Positions 23,715-32,151 are shown, numbered from the stretch's first letter. The stretch is 41,476 bases of DNA from an uncultured bacterium (GCA_902788575.1 CADAKY010000012.1:1-41476), one strand, 5' to 3'. The notes: generated from the letters alone by a model not told the origin. Numbers and translations are program-made.

Positions 23715-24640
23715 GCATTATAGAAAATATTAATTCCCGTGAGGAAATGAAAGAATTTTTATTCAAAAATCAAAATTTACCTATTGATATTATGGTTCAA
23801 GCAAAGAAAAAATTATACAATATAGAAACAGGAAAAGATTTTGATTTTGAAAATCCTGTTACATTTAATGAAAAAATGCAATGGCTTATGGTACATTACA
23901 AAAATCCTAAAATGACTCTTTGTGCGGATAAATATAAAGTAAGAGAATATATAAAAAATACTATCGGAGAAAAGTATCTGGTAAAATTGCTGGGTGTTTA
24001 TGATAAATTTGATGACATTGAATTCAATAACTTTCCGGAAAGTGTCGCAATGAAAGTTAATTGGGGTTCAGGACAAAATATTATAATTCGTGAGCGCAGC
24101 AAAATTAATATGGAAAAAGTAAAAAACAAATTTGATGAATGGATGCAACCAATATCAAATCACTATTATTTAGGCATGGAATGGTGTTATAAAAATATTG
24201 AACCAAAAATAGTCTGCGAAGAATATCTTGAATCTTTAAGTAAATCCGCTTTGGATTACAAATTTATGTGTTTTAACGGAGAGCCTATATATTGCTGGGT
24301 ATCCAATAAATACAAAGATATTCAGGAACGTAGTTTTTATGATATGAATTGGAACATGCAGGACATTGAACTTGTGGAATGGCATAAAATTAAATCACCT
24401 GAGCCACTTCCTAAGCCTGAAAATTTTGATGAGATGAAAGAGCTTGCAACAATATTATGCAAAGGATGGCCTCATATCAGAGTAGATTTTTACAAACTTG
24501 ATAACGGAGATATTAAATTTGGTGAACTTACATTCCATACAAGCTGCGGTTACAGCCAATGGAAGCCATACGATGTAGATATTGCAATGGGAAACTTAAT
24601 TAATATAGATGAAATCAGAAAAGGTGAATTCTATGTTTAG
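23711..24640 (+). CDS. TupA-like ATP-grasp protein
   Basis: 309 residues from TTG 23711. ATP-grasp features of the TupA family: the opening PVTFNEKMQWLMVHYKNPKM, CADKYKVREYI, the nucleotide segment SVAMKVNWGSGQNIII, the CEEYLES strand, DYKFMCFNGEP and the metal-binding end VDFYKLDNGDIKFGELTF. TupA was named for teichuronopeptide synthesis, where an ATP-grasp enzyme joins amino acids to a glucuronic acid polymer. The chosen TTG has GGAG 6 nt before it and a 4-nt TTGA overlap with the epimerase. ATG 23699 (four residues longer) is the alternative. It is cytosolic, with no membrane segment. Confidence 0.86.
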   Translation: MSIIENINSREEMKEFLFKNQNLPIDIMVQAKKKLYNIETGKDFDFENPVTFNEKMQWLMVHYKNPKMTLCADKYKVREYIKNTIGEKYLVKLLGVYDKFDDIEFNNFPESVAMKVNWGSGQNIIIRERSKINMEKVKNKFDEWMQPISNHYYLGMEWCYKNIEPKIVCEEYLESLSKSALDYKFMCFNGEPIYCWVSNKYKDIQERSFYDMNWNMQDIELVEWHKIKSPEPLPKPENFDEMKELATILCKGWPHIRVDFYKLDNGDIKFGELTFHTSCGYSQWKPYDVDIAMGNLINIDEIRKGEFYV

Positions 24641-26516
24641 TAAGAATTTTGGTATAAAAAATAAAAACGGCAAAATATATAAAACTTTTACTCTTCTTGG
24701 GATGAGATTTAAATTTTTTATAGGTTTTGCAGATTCTCTTTATGTTAATAAATACCTCACCAACATAAAACCATACAAAGCATCTTCTCATAAAATATGG
24801 GAAGTTGAGCCTTTAGAAAGAAAAAATATACTAAAATTGGATTGGAATGAAGCGGTAATCCCGCCGTCACCATTAGTCAGGAAACGCATTGATGAACTTC
24901 TTAAGGAACCCGATTTTCTTAATTTGTATCCAAAAACATATAATAACCGGCTTTTAAAGGTTATTTCCGATTATGTACAAATACCTGAAAAAAATATTCA
25001 ATATTTCTCCAGTTCTGATTCAATTCACGAATATATAGCAAAAATGTACATCAAAGAAAATGACAGAGTTCTTGTACAAGCCCCTTCTTATGATAATTTT
25101 CGATTAACAGCGGAAGCAAACGGGGCAAAGGTTTTTTATTCGGAAGTCGAACCTGAAAATTTCAGTTTTAATGAAAAAATTTTTGAAAATGCCATAAAAA
25201 AAGTCAGCCCGACTTTTGTATATATATGCAGTCCTAATAATCCCTGCGGATACATAAATACAAACGAGTATTTGGAATACCTTATAAAAAAATATACAGG
25301 AACAATGTTCCTTGTAGATGAAGCTTATGCAGAATTTTCCGGAATTTCCGCAAAGGAACTTTGTTTAAGATACGAAAATATACTTGTCACAAGAACCCTT
25401 TCCAAGGCTTTTGCGATGGCAAATTTAAGATTCGGATACCTGATAGCCTCAAAAAATAATATAGAAAGTATCAGCAGTATCAGAAATCCCAAAAATATAA
25501 ATACTTTTACACAAGAAACTGCAATTGCCGCACTTACTGATATTGAATATATGAACAATTATGTAAAAGAGGTTATTTCCGCAAGAAAATACTTTTTGGA
25601 AAAAATAAAACAATATAATTGGGTAAAAGGTATCGAAAGCAATGCAAATTTTGTTCTTTTAAAATTTGAAAACTACGGACGAAAATCTCGATTTTTTGAA
25701 TTTTTGAAAGAAAATAATGTTTTTGTGAGAGATTTAGTTCAAAGCCCTATTTTATACGATTGTCTTAGAATTACAATCGGTACAATGGATATAACGGAAA
25801 AAGTTCTGGATTTATTTAAACAATTTGAACAAGAAGAGATGGCGCTTGTTTCTCAAAAGAATAAAATTGCATTGTTTGATTTTTGCGACACGCTTGTTAA
25901 TTTTCAGACAGGGAATGCTTATATAGACTATATTAGAGAACAAAAAAACTCTCTTATTATCAATTTTAGACATAAACTTCATAAAATTTTATTTAAAATA
26001 AAAATAAAAATTAACAAAAACTATTTTGGCAAAATGGATTACGCTGCTGTCATCAAGGGCACAACAAAACAGGAACTTGATTTTTATGCAAAAAGGTTTT
26101 ATATAGAAAAAGTTCGTCCGAGATTAATACAAAACAGCATTAATGAATTAAAGCGACTGCAAAAAGCAGGATACAGAATCTTTATTGTATCAGGCGGATA
26201 CGAAAATTATTTAAAATATTTTGCAGAAGAATTCAGATGTGAAAAAGTTTTTGCAACGAAACTCCAATGCAATGAAAAAGGTATTTTTACAGGTAAATTT
26301 GACGGCTTAGACTGTATGGGGAAAAACAAAATAATACTACTAAACGAATATCTGAAAGATGAAAATTTAAAAAATTATGATACTGTTGCATACAGCGACA
26401 GCCCTTCGGATATTCCGCTTTTAAAATATGCAAAAAAAGGTTATGTCGTTGTTCCTCAAGGGATACCTGTTGCACATTGGATTTTAGATAACAAATTTGA
26501 GATTATCAAAATATAA
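24633..26516 (+). CDS. Fusion: HisC-like PLP aminotransferase + HAD-IB phosphatase
   Basis: 627 residues from ATG 24633 (AAGGTGA 6 nt before; 8-nt overlap with TupA). Residues about 1-45 hold a short capsule-protein peptide (KTFTLLGMRFKF). About 50-405 form a class I/II aminotransferase of HisC type: LDWNEA, SPNNPCGY, FLVDEAYAEF, and PLP lysine K258 in TLSKAFAMANLRFGY. About 410-627 form a HAD-IB (SerB-like) phosphatase: motif I FDFCDTL (D416), motif II VSGGYE, a Lys in GKNKI, motif IV YSDSPSD. A histidine-pathway role is unlikely so far from his genes. In Campylobacter capsule loci HisC-like enzymes make serinol phosphate, so an amino-alcohol phosphate made and then dephosphorylated by one protein is a reasonable guess. 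Confidence 0.88.
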   Translation: MFSKNFGIKNKNGKIYKTFTLLGMRFKFFIGFADSLYVNKYLTNIKPYKASSHKIWEVEPLERKNILKLDWNEAVIPPSPLVRKRIDELLKEPDFLNLYPKTYNNRLLKVISDYVQIPEKNIQYFSSSDSIHEYIAKMYIKENDRVLVQAPSYDNFRLTAEANGAKVFYSEVEPENFSFNEKIFENAIKKVSPTFVYICSPNNPCGYINTNEYLEYLIKKYTGTMFLVDEAYAEFSGISAKELCLRYENILVTRTLSKAFAMANLRFGYLIASKNNIESISSIRNPKNINTFTQETAIAALTDIEYMNNYVKEVISARKYFLEKIKQYNWVKGIESNANFVLLKFENYGRKSRFFEFLKENNVFVRDLVQSPILYDCLRITIGTMDITEKVLDLFKQFEQEEMALVSQKNKIALFDFCDTLVNFQTGNAYIDYIREQKNSLIINFRHKLHKILFKIKIKINKNYFGKMDYAAVIKGTTKQELDFYAKRFYIEKVRPRLIQNSINELKRLQKAGYRIFIVSGGYENYLKYFAEEFRCEKVFATKLQCNEKGIFTGKFDGLDCMGKNKIILLNEYLKDENLKNYDTVAYSDSPSDIPLLKYAKKGYVVVPQGIPVAHWILDNKFEIIKI

Positions 26517-26545
26517 CAATAAAATAAACATAGAAAGGATTAAAT

Positions 26546-27592
26546 ATGAAAATTCCTGTTGCTGCTATTACAGATAATAAGCTTGCGTTTGCGTTGGGTA
26601 CATTGTTTATAAATCTTATGGAAACAAAGAACGAGAGTACATTCTATGATTTATATGCAATACTTTCTCCTGATGTTACAGAAGAGAATATTGCAAAAAT
26701 AAAATTAATAGAAGACAAGTACAAAGATAAATGCAGTGTTAATATAATTCAAATGGATTCCAGATTTGATAACATAAAGAACAAAACCGGATATATTGCA
26801 AACGCTTGTGCATACAAAATGTGCCTTGGAGAACTCTTTCCGCAGTATGATAAAATTGTATATTTAGACACCGATATTGTTGTATTTGATGATTTATCGG
26901 AACTTTATAATACGGAATTAGGAAATAATTATGTTGCCGGTGTTTTTGGGCTTGATCAATATTTCATGCGTTATGAATTACCGAAAAAAATAGGAATTCC
27001 CGACATGACAGAATATATTAATGCAGGAGTTTTAGTTTTGAATCTCGAACAAATCCGAGAAGATAAAATTGAAGAAAAAGAACAAGCATTGATAGGAACT
27101 TTTGATGATTCCGTAGACCAGCATATTTTAAACAAAGTCTGTTACAACAGGATAATTCATGTTCACCCTAAATGGAATGCTTTTCAAACGGGAGAAGTTC
27201 CATATAGAAGTTCTGTTGCACTATGCGGAATGACTAAACAAGAACAAGAACAAATCTTCCTGCGCCCTTCAATATATCACTATACAGGAACTTTGAAACC
27301 ATGGAAATATTATAATTTAAAGTATTCACTAATATGGCAGCAGTATTACAAAAAATCTCCTTTTTCTTCTGAGGTTTTACGCTTAAAATTTACAAAAAGC
27401 AGTCCGTGTATTCATAATTGGATAAACCCGTATTACAAATTAGATAGAAAAATTCTTATTTTTATTGCACTTCTGGAATTTTTATACAAGCTTACAAAAT
27501 TTTCATTGATTAATAAATTTTTAATTAATTTTGAAAATAAAATAGAAGCGAGCCAGGAATATTTTTGGCGTAATGTTGGCGGTAATAAATGA
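26546..27592 (+). CDS. Glycosyltransferase family 8 protein (second copy)
   Basis: 348 residues. GT8 signs: IPVAAITDNKLAFALGTLF at the start, KIVYLDTDIVVFDDL (DxD), EYINAGVLVLNLEQIRE, DSVDQHILN, and the closing IYHYTGTLKPWKYYNL. It has a helical C-terminal extension of about 60 residues with a hydrophobic patch (ILIFIALLEFLYKL) that may bind the membrane surface. It differs enough from the first GT8 gene to suggest another acceptor. Shine-Dalgarno GAAAGGA precedes the ATG; the gap of 29 nt after the fusion gene is the widest in the operon. Confidence 0.88.
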   Translation: MKIPVAAITDNKLAFALGTLFINLMETKNESTFYDLYAILSPDVTEENIAKIKLIEDKYKDKCSVNIIQMDSRFDNIKNKTGYIANACAYKMCLGELFPQYDKIVYLDTDIVVFDDLSELYNTELGNNYVAGVFGLDQYFMRYELPKKIGIPDMTEYINAGVLVLNLEQIREDKIEEKEQALIGTFDDSVDQHILNKVCYNRIIHVHPKWNAFQTGEVPYRSSVALCGMTKQEQEQIFLRPSIYHYTGTLKPWKYYNLKYSLIWQQYYKKSPFSSEVLRLKFTKSSPCIHNWINPYYKLDRKILIFIALLEFLYKLTKFSLINKFLINFENKIEASQEYFWRNVGGNK

Positions 27593-28413
27593 AAAACAAA
27601 AAACATTATAAAAACACTGATAAATCAATAAAAATTCTGGTAGTTTATCACAAAAAAGATGAATTATTTAAAAATGATATTTTAGTACCAATTCATGCCG
27701 GACGTGCAAAAGCTTTTGAAAAATCCAAGGACGGACAAATATCAAAAGAAGATTATAATTGGCTTTTAAAAAATATGATAGGGGATGACACCGACAATAA
27801 TATTTCACATTTGAATCGAGAACTTAATGAACTCACTGCAATATATTGGGCTTGGAAAAATTATGATAAACTCGGAAATCCCGACTATATAGGTTTAAAT
27901 CATTACAAAAGATTTTTTGATATAGAATACAAAAGTATTCCAAATTTATTAAATAAATACTATTATATCAAAACCGGATTCCATTGTAATCAGAAAATCT
28001 CTGTTTATGATGCTTGGATAAATTGTTCAAAAAGCTGGGCAGATAATGATTTTCTGGATAATGCATTAGATTTATGCAATAAAATTACAGGAAATAATGA
28101 TATAGAAAATTATTTTAAAACTGGAGCAGAAGGAGATAGTTATTTTAATATGTTTATTCTTCCAAAAGAAGAATTTTTTAAATACTGTGAATTTCTTTTC
28201 AGCATAATATTTAAGCTCCCAAACTCAAAAGAAGAAAGAACAAAAGCCATGTTTGCGGAAAGACTTACTGCGTATTATCTCAAAACACTTGAAAAAAAAC
28301 ATAAATGCTTAAATGCAAAAGTTATTAACTATTGTTATTCTACAATCCTTCAAAAAATACCCTATCTGATAAAAAAACTTTTTTTTGTAATAAGAATATC
28401 ATTTTCCAATTAA
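27589..28413 (+). CDS. DUF4422 glycosyltransferase-like protein
   Basis: 274 residues. The DUF4422 (capsular polysaccharide synthesis) pattern is clear: KILVVYHKKDELFKND, VPIHAGRA, NISHLNRELNELTAIYWAWK, YIGLNHYKRFF, and the later FNMFILPKEEFFKYCEFL. The family is found in capsule and O-antigen loci and is expected to be a transferase. It starts in the stop of the GT8 gene (4-nt ATGA overlap) and is the last gene before the terminator. The C-terminus is basic and hydrophobic (PYLIKKLFFVIRISF). Confidence 0.84.
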   Translation: MKNKKHYKNTDKSIKILVVYHKKDELFKNDILVPIHAGRAKAFEKSKDGQISKEDYNWLLKNMIGDDTDNNISHLNRELNELTAIYWAWKNYDKLGNPDYIGLNHYKRFFDIEYKSIPNLLNKYYYIKTGFHCNQKISVYDAWINCSKSWADNDFLDNALDLCNKITGNNDIENYFKTGAEGDSYFNMFILPKEEFFKYCEFLFSIIFKLPNSKEERTKAMFAERLTAYYLKTLEKKHKCLNAKVINYCYSTILQKIPYLIKKLFFVIRISFSN

Positions 28414-28425
28414 TATTATAAATGC

Positions 28426-28457
28426 AAAAGCCGCGTTTTAATTTTTACGCAGCTTTT
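28426..28457 (+). terminator. Terminator of the glycan operon
   Basis: Left arm AAAAGCCGCGT (28426-28436) pairs with ACGCAGCTTTT (28447-28457) with one internal mismatch. The stem ends in a T run, with a matching A run on the other side. The U tail is short, so strength is moderate. It could also serve the minus-strand gene only weakly, since that gene points away from it. Confidence 0.6.
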
Positions 28458-28490
28458 ATTTGGGGTTAATGTATTTTTGAGTTCTTTGTT

Positions 28491-28733
28491 TTATACTTCT
28501 ATAAACAATCTTCTGCCGACAATGTTCGGCTGATTATTATAATATCCGGCAAAATATCCGCCTACGACAGGTTTATTCTGTCCGTAATTTACAAACGGAT
28601 TCTGTGATGATGTTACAAACGGATTTCCGCCTGTTGCTGATGCAAAGGGGTTTGATGATGTACGTGTTCTTGTGATTGATGTTGTCTGCGATGATGTTAA
28701 TACTCTCGTTAATAAATTTACTATTCCTGCCAT
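28491..28733 (-). CDS. Small protein with three Asn-Pro-Phe motifs, unknown function
   Basis: 80 residues, no family recognised. The N-terminal 12 are hydrophobic (MAGIVNLLTRVL). Residues 13-27 are Ser/Thr/Arg-rich. NPF occurs at 28-30, 37-39 and 45-47. The tail is Gly/Tyr/Asn-rich and ends in RRLFIEV. NPF is the ligand of EH domains in eukaryotic endocytosis, but nothing here shows that use. The ATG has GAAAGG upstream and a promoter-like TTGACT/AAATAA pair. That context, rather than composition, makes it a plausible real gene. Confidence 0.55.
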   Translation of the reverse strand: MAGIVNLLTRVLTSSQTTSITRTRTSSNPFASATGGNPFVTSSQNPFVNYGQNKPVVGGYFAGYYNNQPNIVGRRLFIEV

Positions 28734-28755
28734 ATTAGTTAAACCTTTCTATGGT

Positions 28756-28784
28756 TTATTTAATGTTTATTCCGAATAAGTCAA
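28756..28784 (-). promoter_or_regulatory. Candidate promoter of the NPF-protein gene with a palindromic operator
   Basis: On the minus strand TTGACT (28779-28784) is followed after 17 nt by AAATAA (28756-28761), a weak -10. The 13-bp perfect palindrome TTATTCCGAATAA (28767-28779) occupies the spacer, a classic repressor position. The rest of the 188-nt gap to the next gene is A/T-rich and shows nothing else I can name. Confidence 0.4.
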
Positions 28785-28921
28785 TTTATTAATCGGAAAA
28801 AATAAAAAAAACTTTACAAATTTTAACAAAAAATCCTCTATATAGTGGGGAACCCATTCTTAAAAAAAACAATCTACGCACCAAATTATTGCGAATTCAA
28901 TTTTGTTTCTTTTTTACGTTA

Positions 28922-29527
28922 TTACACCAAATTAATTACACTAAGTCCCTTAAATTCAAAAATCTCTTTTGTATTACTTTTTAGCTTTTCTTCTGCAAGC
29001 ATTGAGCCTATAATTGCCTCTAATTGCGCAACCGGCATCATATTATTAGGCAATTCATCAAAACCGTATTCCATCTTCAATGCTGACTGGAGAAATTTGC
29101 AATCAGCAGATGAGCGTTCCTTATAATTTGAATACAAATTAAACTTTTGCCGTGCCAAATAAACTTCAAACCTTGTAACATCCGCACCCCGTTCACTTAG
29201 AGATGAAAGAAGGTCACAGCCCCTTGTCGAAAACCTTTGCATCCAGTTTTCACGATTCAAAAACAATCCTTCGTCATTATGAATAAGCTGGTACTGTTTG
29301 GACATAACGCGCCATTTGCCTTCAAGCATCGTATTATCCCAAGGCAAAGAAACACAAATTGCAGAATTTTTTACAGACGGATAATTGTCAAAAAACAACT
29401 GGACATCATTCATTGAAAATAATTTATCCACGTGTATCAATTTACCTGTCGCAATTTCCCTTACTGCAACTCCGCTTTCTATAGAAGATGACGGCCCAAG
29501 AGAAAGCCCTACTGCATGAGTTATCAT
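28922..29527 (-). CDS. Degenerate RNase H-fold (DUF429-like) protein coupled to motB
   Basis: 201 residues. The opening HAVGLSLGPSSSIESGVAV, the strand AICVSLPWDNTML, and the later FEVYLARQKFNLYSNYKERS follow the order of DUF429-type predicted nucleases (GxDxG, IDxPxG, ExYP). The usual catalytic Asp of the first strand is Ser here, so nuclease activity is doubtful. It starts in the motB stop (4-nt ATGA overlap) and is the last gene of the motA-motB operon, implying a role tied to motility. No signal peptide or membrane segment. The family call is a pattern judgement. Confidence 0.45.
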   Translation of the reverse strand: MITHAVGLSLGPSSSIESGVAVREIATGKLIHVDKLFSMNDVQLFFDNYPSVKNSAICVSLPWDNTMLEGKWRVMSKQYQLIHNDEGLFLNRENWMQRFSTRGCDLLSSLSERGADVTRFEVYLARQKFNLYSNYKERSSADCKFLQSALKMEYGFDELPNNMMPVAQLEAIIGSMLAEEKLKSNTKEIFEFKGLSVINLV

Positions 29528-30594
29528 AAACCAAAATCCTCATCTTCAGGACTCTTGGATTTTAATTTTATAACACGAGTCTCTACCGGCGGCATACCTT
29601 CGCTGTTTGCTGCCTGTGCCTCTTTATCAACATTTATATACAAATCCATGTTCTTTTCACTGAGTTTTTCACTCTTCTGACTCTTAATTTTCATTCTGTT
29701 TTCTTCAAGAAGTTTTCGCGCTGCCGGAGAAATTGAATCCTGCTCTACCTGAGAAATAATCTTTTCTCTTTGTTTTTGAATCTCTTCCTGCTGTTTTTTA
29801 GAAAGAGTCAAAGCGCTCGTATTTGTATTTTCATAACTGTTTTTATAACTGTTTTTGAGAATCAAAATCTCAACCCTTCTGTTAGCAGGATCTTTCGGAG
29901 AATAAGAAGTTTCCAAAGGTCTGGTATCGGCAAACCCTATTGCGGAAAACAAATTTGGCGCAAATTTAAACCTTGAAATCATATACCTTACAACAGATGA
30001 TGCTCTTGCTCCCGAAAGTTCCCAGTTTGAAGGATATTGAGCACTATGTATTGGCTGACTGTCAGTATGCCCCTCAACACGCATTGAATGCAAAACAAAT
30101 TTCTTACATATCAAAACACCTACTTTATCAAGAAGTTTTTTTGCGCTTGCATCCAAATACGCTGACCCCGGAGCAAATAAGTATTTATCATCAAATGTTA
30201 AAAGTAAACCCTTATCTGTCATTTTTGAAGAAATACCGTCCAATTCTCCGGCTTCTTTTAATTCTTTGATATTTTCTTCAATTTCATTAAAAGATGCCTC
30301 TTCATATTTAGGACTTATGTATTCAAGCATAAGACTCGGTATAAAAGAATTTGCCTGCTGCTGGTCAAAAATATTCTGACTTCCGTCCATTATTGACTGC
30401 TGACCCTCCATCAGCGAATTTTGCGAAAATGCATTTTTCAAAGATTCTTCAAGTTTTGCAAAATCCGAAACATCAACCTGCGCAAGAGCATATAATACTA
30501 CAAATGTAGCAAAAAGAAGGGTGATAAAGTCACCGTATGAAACCAGCCATCTTTCAAGATTTTCCGGCTCTTCCGGAGGTTTTTTTCTAGCCAT
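29524..30594 (-). CDS. motB: Flagellar motor stator protein MotB
   Basis: 356 residues from ATG 30594. A short cytoplasmic start (ARKKPPEEPENLERW) leads to one membrane helix in WLVSYGDFITLLFATF, with D22 as the proton-carrying Asp. The periplasmic OmpA-like peptidoglycan-binding domain (about 150-260) has VEGHTDSQP, NWELSGARA and NRRVEILI. The C-terminal 90 or so residues beyond it are charged and disordered, longer than usual. The chosen ATG has AAGGAT 7 nt upstream and overlaps the motA stop by 8 nt. An upstream in-frame extension (to 30648) has no support. Confidence 0.92.
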   Translation of the reverse strand: MARKKPPEEPENLERWLVSYGDFITLLFATFVVLYALAQVDVSDFAKLEESLKNAFSQNSLMEGQQSIMDGSQNIFDQQQANSFIPSLMLEYISPKYEEASFNEIEENIKELKEAGELDGISSKMTDKGLLLTFDDKYLFAPGSAYLDASAKKLLDKVGVLICKKFVLHSMRVEGHTDSQPIHSAQYPSNWELSGARASSVVRYMISRFKFAPNLFSAIGFADTRPLETSYSPKDPANRRVEILILKNSYKNSYENTNTSALTLSKKQQEEIQKQREKIISQVEQDSISPAARKLLEENRMKIKSQKSEKLSEKNMDLYINVDKEAQAANSEGMPPVETRVIKLKSKSPEDEDFGL

Positions 30595-31357
30595 TTGCTT
30601 TATCCTTATTCTCTTCTTCCAAAATAAATGAACGAAGTTTTCTTTCAATCAAAACAGGGCTTTCACCTGCCTGAATTGACAGTACACCTTCCAAAATCAT
30701 ATTCTTATATAAAAATACATTTTGGTATATAAACTTGATTCTTGTTCCCAAAGGAATCATAACAAGGTTAGCGGCAAACAAACCATAAATTGTGGCAACG
30801 AATGCTACCGCAATACCTGCACCCAGCTTTGAAGGATCAGATAAGTTCTGCATAACCTGAATTAAACCCATAACGGCACCAATAATACCAAGTGTCGGTG
30901 AATATCCGCCGAATGATTCAAATACCTTTGCACAGTTATGAACATGCTGTTCTTCCTGACTGATTTGATTCTCCATCATCTCTCTTACAAGCGTCGGGTC
31001 AGTACCATCGGCAACCGCGCCAAGCCCGAGAGTTAACAGTGAATCAGAAGCATTATTTGCTTCTTTTTCAAGAGCAATGATACCTTCTTTTCTTGCCTTT
31101 GTCGCAAATCCGCCAATTTCCGTAATCAAGGCATTAAAATCTACTTTTGGAGGCATAAATACGTTTTTAAGCATTTTCAAAGCATCCGCAAGAACTTTTG
31201 GCGGGAAACTCAATACAATAGCACCTGTTGTACCGCCCAAAACGATGAACGCAGCCGTAACCTGTAATAATTGTCCGATATTACCGCCTTCCATTGCCTG
31301 ACCGGTTAAAATAAAACCTATACCGAGAAAACAACCTATGACTGCAAAAATATCCAT
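30587..31357 (-). CDS. motA: Flagellar motor stator protein MotA
   Basis: 256 residues from ATG 31357. Four membrane segments: two near the N-terminus (IFAVIGCFLGIGFIL and the VTAAFIVLGGTTGAIVL region) and two after the cytoplasmic loop (SPTLGIIGAVMGLIQVM and AVAFVATIYGLFAANLVMI). The prolines of the SPTLG and MIPLG segments match the conserved stator prolines. The chosen ATG has GGAG 6 nt before it. A TTG at 31369 would add four residues and place this Shine-Dalgarno inside the gene. It forms the ion-driven stator with MotB in the inner membrane. Confidence 0.94.
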   Translation of the reverse strand: MDIFAVIGCFLGIGFILTGQAMEGGNIGQLLQVTAAFIVLGGTTGAIVLSFPPKVLADALKMLKNVFMPPKVDFNALITEIGGFATKARKEGIIALEKEANNASDSLLTLGLGAVADGTDPTLVREMMENQISQEEQHVHNCAKVFESFGGYSPTLGIIGAVMGLIQVMQNLSDPSKLGAGIAVAFVATIYGLFAANLVMIPLGTRIKFIYQNVFLYKNMILEGVLSIQAGESPVLIERKLRSFILEEENKDKANG

Positions 31358-31477
31358 AACTATCTCCAATTGTATACTATTCTATAGATATTAAACTATA
31401 ATTTTAAATTTATGAAATCCTTTATTTATAGGATAAAAAACAAAATTACAGTACAAAATGCAGTTTTTTATTATATT

Positions 31478-32023
31478 TTATTTAAAAACTTCTTTAAGCA
31501 AAGGCTGAACTTTGTCTTTCTCGCTCAAAACAGGTTCAAAATCTATTTCCCAATCAATATTTATATCTTTATCCGACCAGAGAATTCCCCTGTCAGCCTG
31601 CGGTGCATATTCTCCGCTTGCTTTATACAACAATTCGGCTTCTTCGGACAAAACAACAAAACCATGCGCAAATCCTTCCGGAATAAAAAGCATGTGTTTA
31701 TTTTCTTCCGTTAATTCCGCTTTCACATACTGTCCGAAAGTTTCCGACTCAGGTCTGATATCGACTGCAACATCATAAATTCTACCTTTCGAGCATCTTA
31801 CAAGCTTTGCCTGCCCGTATGGTTTCGCCTGATAATGCAAACCGCGCAGGACATGAGCCGTTGATTTTGAATGATTATCCTGATTAAATTCCACATCAAT
31901 TCCGTTTGCCGCAAAATCAGATTTTTTATAGCTCTCCAAGAAAAACCCTCTGTTGTCGCCAAAAACTTTCGGCTTCACCAATATTACATCTTTAATCTTC
32001 TGCGGTTCAAATTCAAACGGCAT
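31478..32023 (-). CDS. rfbC: dTDP-4-dehydrorhamnose 3,5-epimerase
   Basis: 181 residues, standard cupin length. Motifs: DNRGFFLESYKKSDF, FNQDNHSKS, the catalytic His in VLRGLHYQ, GRIYDVAVDIR, FIPEGFAHGF with the active-site HGF, and YAPQADRGILWSD. It converts dTDP-4-keto-6-deoxyglucose to the L-lyxo keto sugar on the way to dTDP-L-rhamnose. rfbA, rfbB and rfbD are absent nearby, so it works with genes elsewhere. It is followed by motA after a 120-nt A/T-rich gap without a convincing terminator. The 134-nt divergent gap upstream holds the kinase promoter. Confidence 0.93.
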   Translation of the reverse strand: MPFEFEPQKIKDVILVKPKVFGDNRGFFLESYKKSDFAANGIDVEFNQDNHSKSTAHVLRGLHYQAKPYGQAKLVRCSKGRIYDVAVDIRPESETFGQYVKAELTEENKHMLFIPEGFAHGFVVLSEEAELLYKASGEYAPQADRGILWSDKDINIDWEIDFEPVLSEKDKVQPLLKEVFK

Positions 32024-32142
32024 AATGCTCTCTCCTTTTATACTCCATACCTTTATTCATATTATACACGCTTAGTTTTTTATGTCGATAAATTTTAACA
32101 AAAGAATAACTATTGTAACATTTTTCCTATATTTGAATTTTT

Positions 32143-32151
32143 TGATATGAT
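32143..32151 (+). promoter_or_regulatory. Extended -10 of the kinase gene; predicted leaderless transcript
   Basis: TGATATGAT gives TGn plus TATGAT (32146-32151). The start point, about 7 nt after, coincides with the ATG at 32158. No Shine-Dalgarno is visible between the -10 and the ATG, so the mRNA would start at or next to its start codon. Confidence 0.45.

Noticed and set aside
30595..30648. Longer MotB N-terminus
   Set aside because: Residues before MARKKPP have no homology to MotB, and ATG 30594 has a good Shine-Dalgarno and an 8-nt overlap with motA.
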